Below, piece by piece: positions 5,938 through 6,311 of a stretch of DNA of 6,311 nucleotides. A program made the position numbers and the translations under genes. Within the stretch, counting starts at the first letter, position 1, and every line of letters starts with the position of its first letter. The notes below the pieces were generated by a model. The model saw only the letters and a program-made list of their open reading frames with translations. It had not been told where the DNA came from and did not search any database. The DNA comes from JBBQDZ01 sp038237515 (GTDB lineage Bacteria; Actinomycetota; Thermoleophilia; Gaiellales; Gaiellaceae): NCBI GenBank assembly GCA_038237515.1, contig JBBRYP010000095.1, forward strand, positions 1 through 6,311, in the 5' to 3' direction.

Positions 5938-5943
5938 TATGAT
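5938..5943 (+). promoter_or_regulatory. -10 promoter candidate for the small Cys protein gene
   Basis: TATGAT matches the -10 consensus at five of six positions. Transcription would begin near 5950, giving a leader of about 37 bases that ends in a strong ribosome binding site. ttgcgg (5918-5923) could be a -35, but the 14-base spacing is short. The preceding terminator candidate makes a separate promoter necessary here. Confidence 0.45.
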
Positions 5944-5975
5944 CCCGCCTTGTCTCGGGCAGTCACAACGTAGTG

Positions 5976-5985
5976 CAAGGGGGAG
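5976..5985 (+). promoter_or_regulatory. Strong ribosome binding site of the small Cys protein gene
   Basis: The purine run caagggggag directly precedes ATG 5987, with the G-rich core a few bases upstream. It is clearly better than the Shine-Dalgarno signals of the other genes here. It also decides the start over the in-frame ATG at 5939, which lies within the -10 candidate. Confidence 0.6.
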
Positions 5986-5986
5986 A

Positions 5987-6175
5987 ATGAACAAAGGTGC
6001 TATAGCGACGTGCGATGACTGCTACTTCGGAAAAGCGGGCCTCTGCGCCCTCCGCACCGGAGTCATCTGCCCCACCTTCCGCCTCGCCGCCAGGACCGGA
6101 GCCCTGGCGCCGCCGCGCCAGGCGACGCTCGTCGCACGTCCCGCCTTCTCCGGGCGCGTCGTGGCGGCCGCTTAG
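5987..6175 (+). CDS. Small four-cysteine protein, unknown function
   Basis: A 62-residue protein that I cannot assign to a named family. Its N-terminal half carries four cysteines at 9, 12, 20 and 28 (C-x2-C-x7-C-x7-C) in the block TCDDCYFGKAGLCALRTGVI followed by CPTFR. Four regularly spaced Cys suggest a zinc ribbon-like knuckle or an Fe-S site in the cytoplasm; there is no signal peptide. The C-terminal half is Ala/Arg/Pro-rich and probably unstructured. The start is set by a strong ribosome binding site, and a TATGAT box lies 44 bases upstream, so it seems independently transcribed. Overlapping frames (for example 6015-6272) are Ser/Pro/Arg-rich and lack a ribosome binding site. It is coding on the strength of signals and cysteine spacing, not homology. 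It could be a metal-binding regulator or adaptor. Confidence 0.65.
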   Translation: MNKGAIATCDDCYFGKAGLCALRTGVICPTFRLAARTGALAPPRQATLVARPAFSGRVVAAA

Positions 6176-6280
6176 AGCTGCTTTCAGAAAGAGGTCGGCT
6201 GCTGATTGCGGGGGTGGGTGGAGGGGTCGTGCAGCGCCCGCAGAAGAAGCCATGTTTATGACTTTCAAGTAGGAAGGGAC

Positions 6281-6302
6281 CGGCTTCGTGGGGGCGAAGC
6301 CG
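6281..6302 (+). repeat. Perfect 8-bp hairpin near the right edge
   Basis: cggcttcg (6281-6288) pairs perfectly with cgaagccg (6295-6302) around a six-base loop. No T tract is visible before the window ends. It may be the terminator of the small Cys protein gene, or it may overlap the start of a following gene, for which GTG 6288 is preceded by aggaaggg (6271-6278) at a suitable distance. Confidence 0.35.
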
Positions 6303-6311
6303 TCGGCACCT
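6288..6311 (+). CDS. Possible 5' end of a gene cut by the window edge
   Basis: GTG at 6288 opens a frame (MGAKPSAP) that stays open to the window end, with a good Shine-Dalgarno-like aggaaggg about ten bases upstream. Only eight codons are available, so the product cannot be named. The start also lies inside a perfect hairpin, which could either regulate translation or mean that the site is a terminator and not a gene. Low confidence. Confidence 0.2.

Noticed and set aside
4657..5994. 445-codon minus-strand open frame opposite the protease gene
   Set aside because: Low-complexity Asp/Arg/Ala translation without recognisable domains; the plus-strand Lon-like protease is complete.
6015..6272. 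85-codon plus-strand frame overlapping the small Cys protein
   Set aside because: Ser/Pro/Arg-rich with no ribosome binding site; the other frame has a strong site and ordered cysteines.

Overview
This window looks like chromosomal DNA from a very GC-rich bacterium. An actinobacterial affiliation is most likely, perhaps a deep lineage such as Thermoleophilia. This rests on codon usage, -10-only (TANNNT) promoter candidates set almost on top of start codons, and a citrate synthase that closely resembles the actinobacterial 'citrate synthase 2' (CitA) family as I remember it. No mobile element, CRISPR array, tRNA or rRNA gene is visible.

Layout. Positions 1-137 hold a dense set of inverted repeats at the 3' end of a leftward operon. 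Leftward genes: citA (1717-629, citrate synthase) and a small HEAT-repeat protein (632-135) whose TTG start overlaps the citA stop. A 41-bp divergent promoter region (1718-1758) separates citA from the rightward pair icd (1759-2856, isocitrate dehydrogenase) and mdh (2867-3790, malate dehydrogenase). A 291-bp non-coding stretch (3791-4081) follows, with a 12-bp perfect palindrome and a -10 candidate. Then come an atypical short-chain dehydrogenase (4082-4828) and, overlapping it by one base, a membrane-anchored PDZ/Lon-like serine protease (4828-5850). A probable terminator at 5858-5900 closes that unit. A small four-cysteine protein (5987-6175) has its own promoter candidate and strong ribosome binding site. 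The last 136 bases carry a hairpin and perhaps the first codons of another gene.

How it works together. citA, icd and mdh encode three TCA-cycle enzymes around one short control region, so oxaloacetate to citrate, isocitrate to 2-oxoglutarate and malate to oxaloacetate are probably co-expressed. The HEAT protein is translationally tied to citrate synthase. The SDR/protease pair is a separate unit, probably under its own promoter and a possible repressor site.

Most of the window is ordinary core metabolism. The points worth following up are the switch-like repeats at the left end, the HEAT protein coupled to citrate synthase, the compact divergent promoter, the SDR that has lost the catalytic Tyr/Lys, and the small Cys protein. 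I do not see a clearly new multi-gene system.
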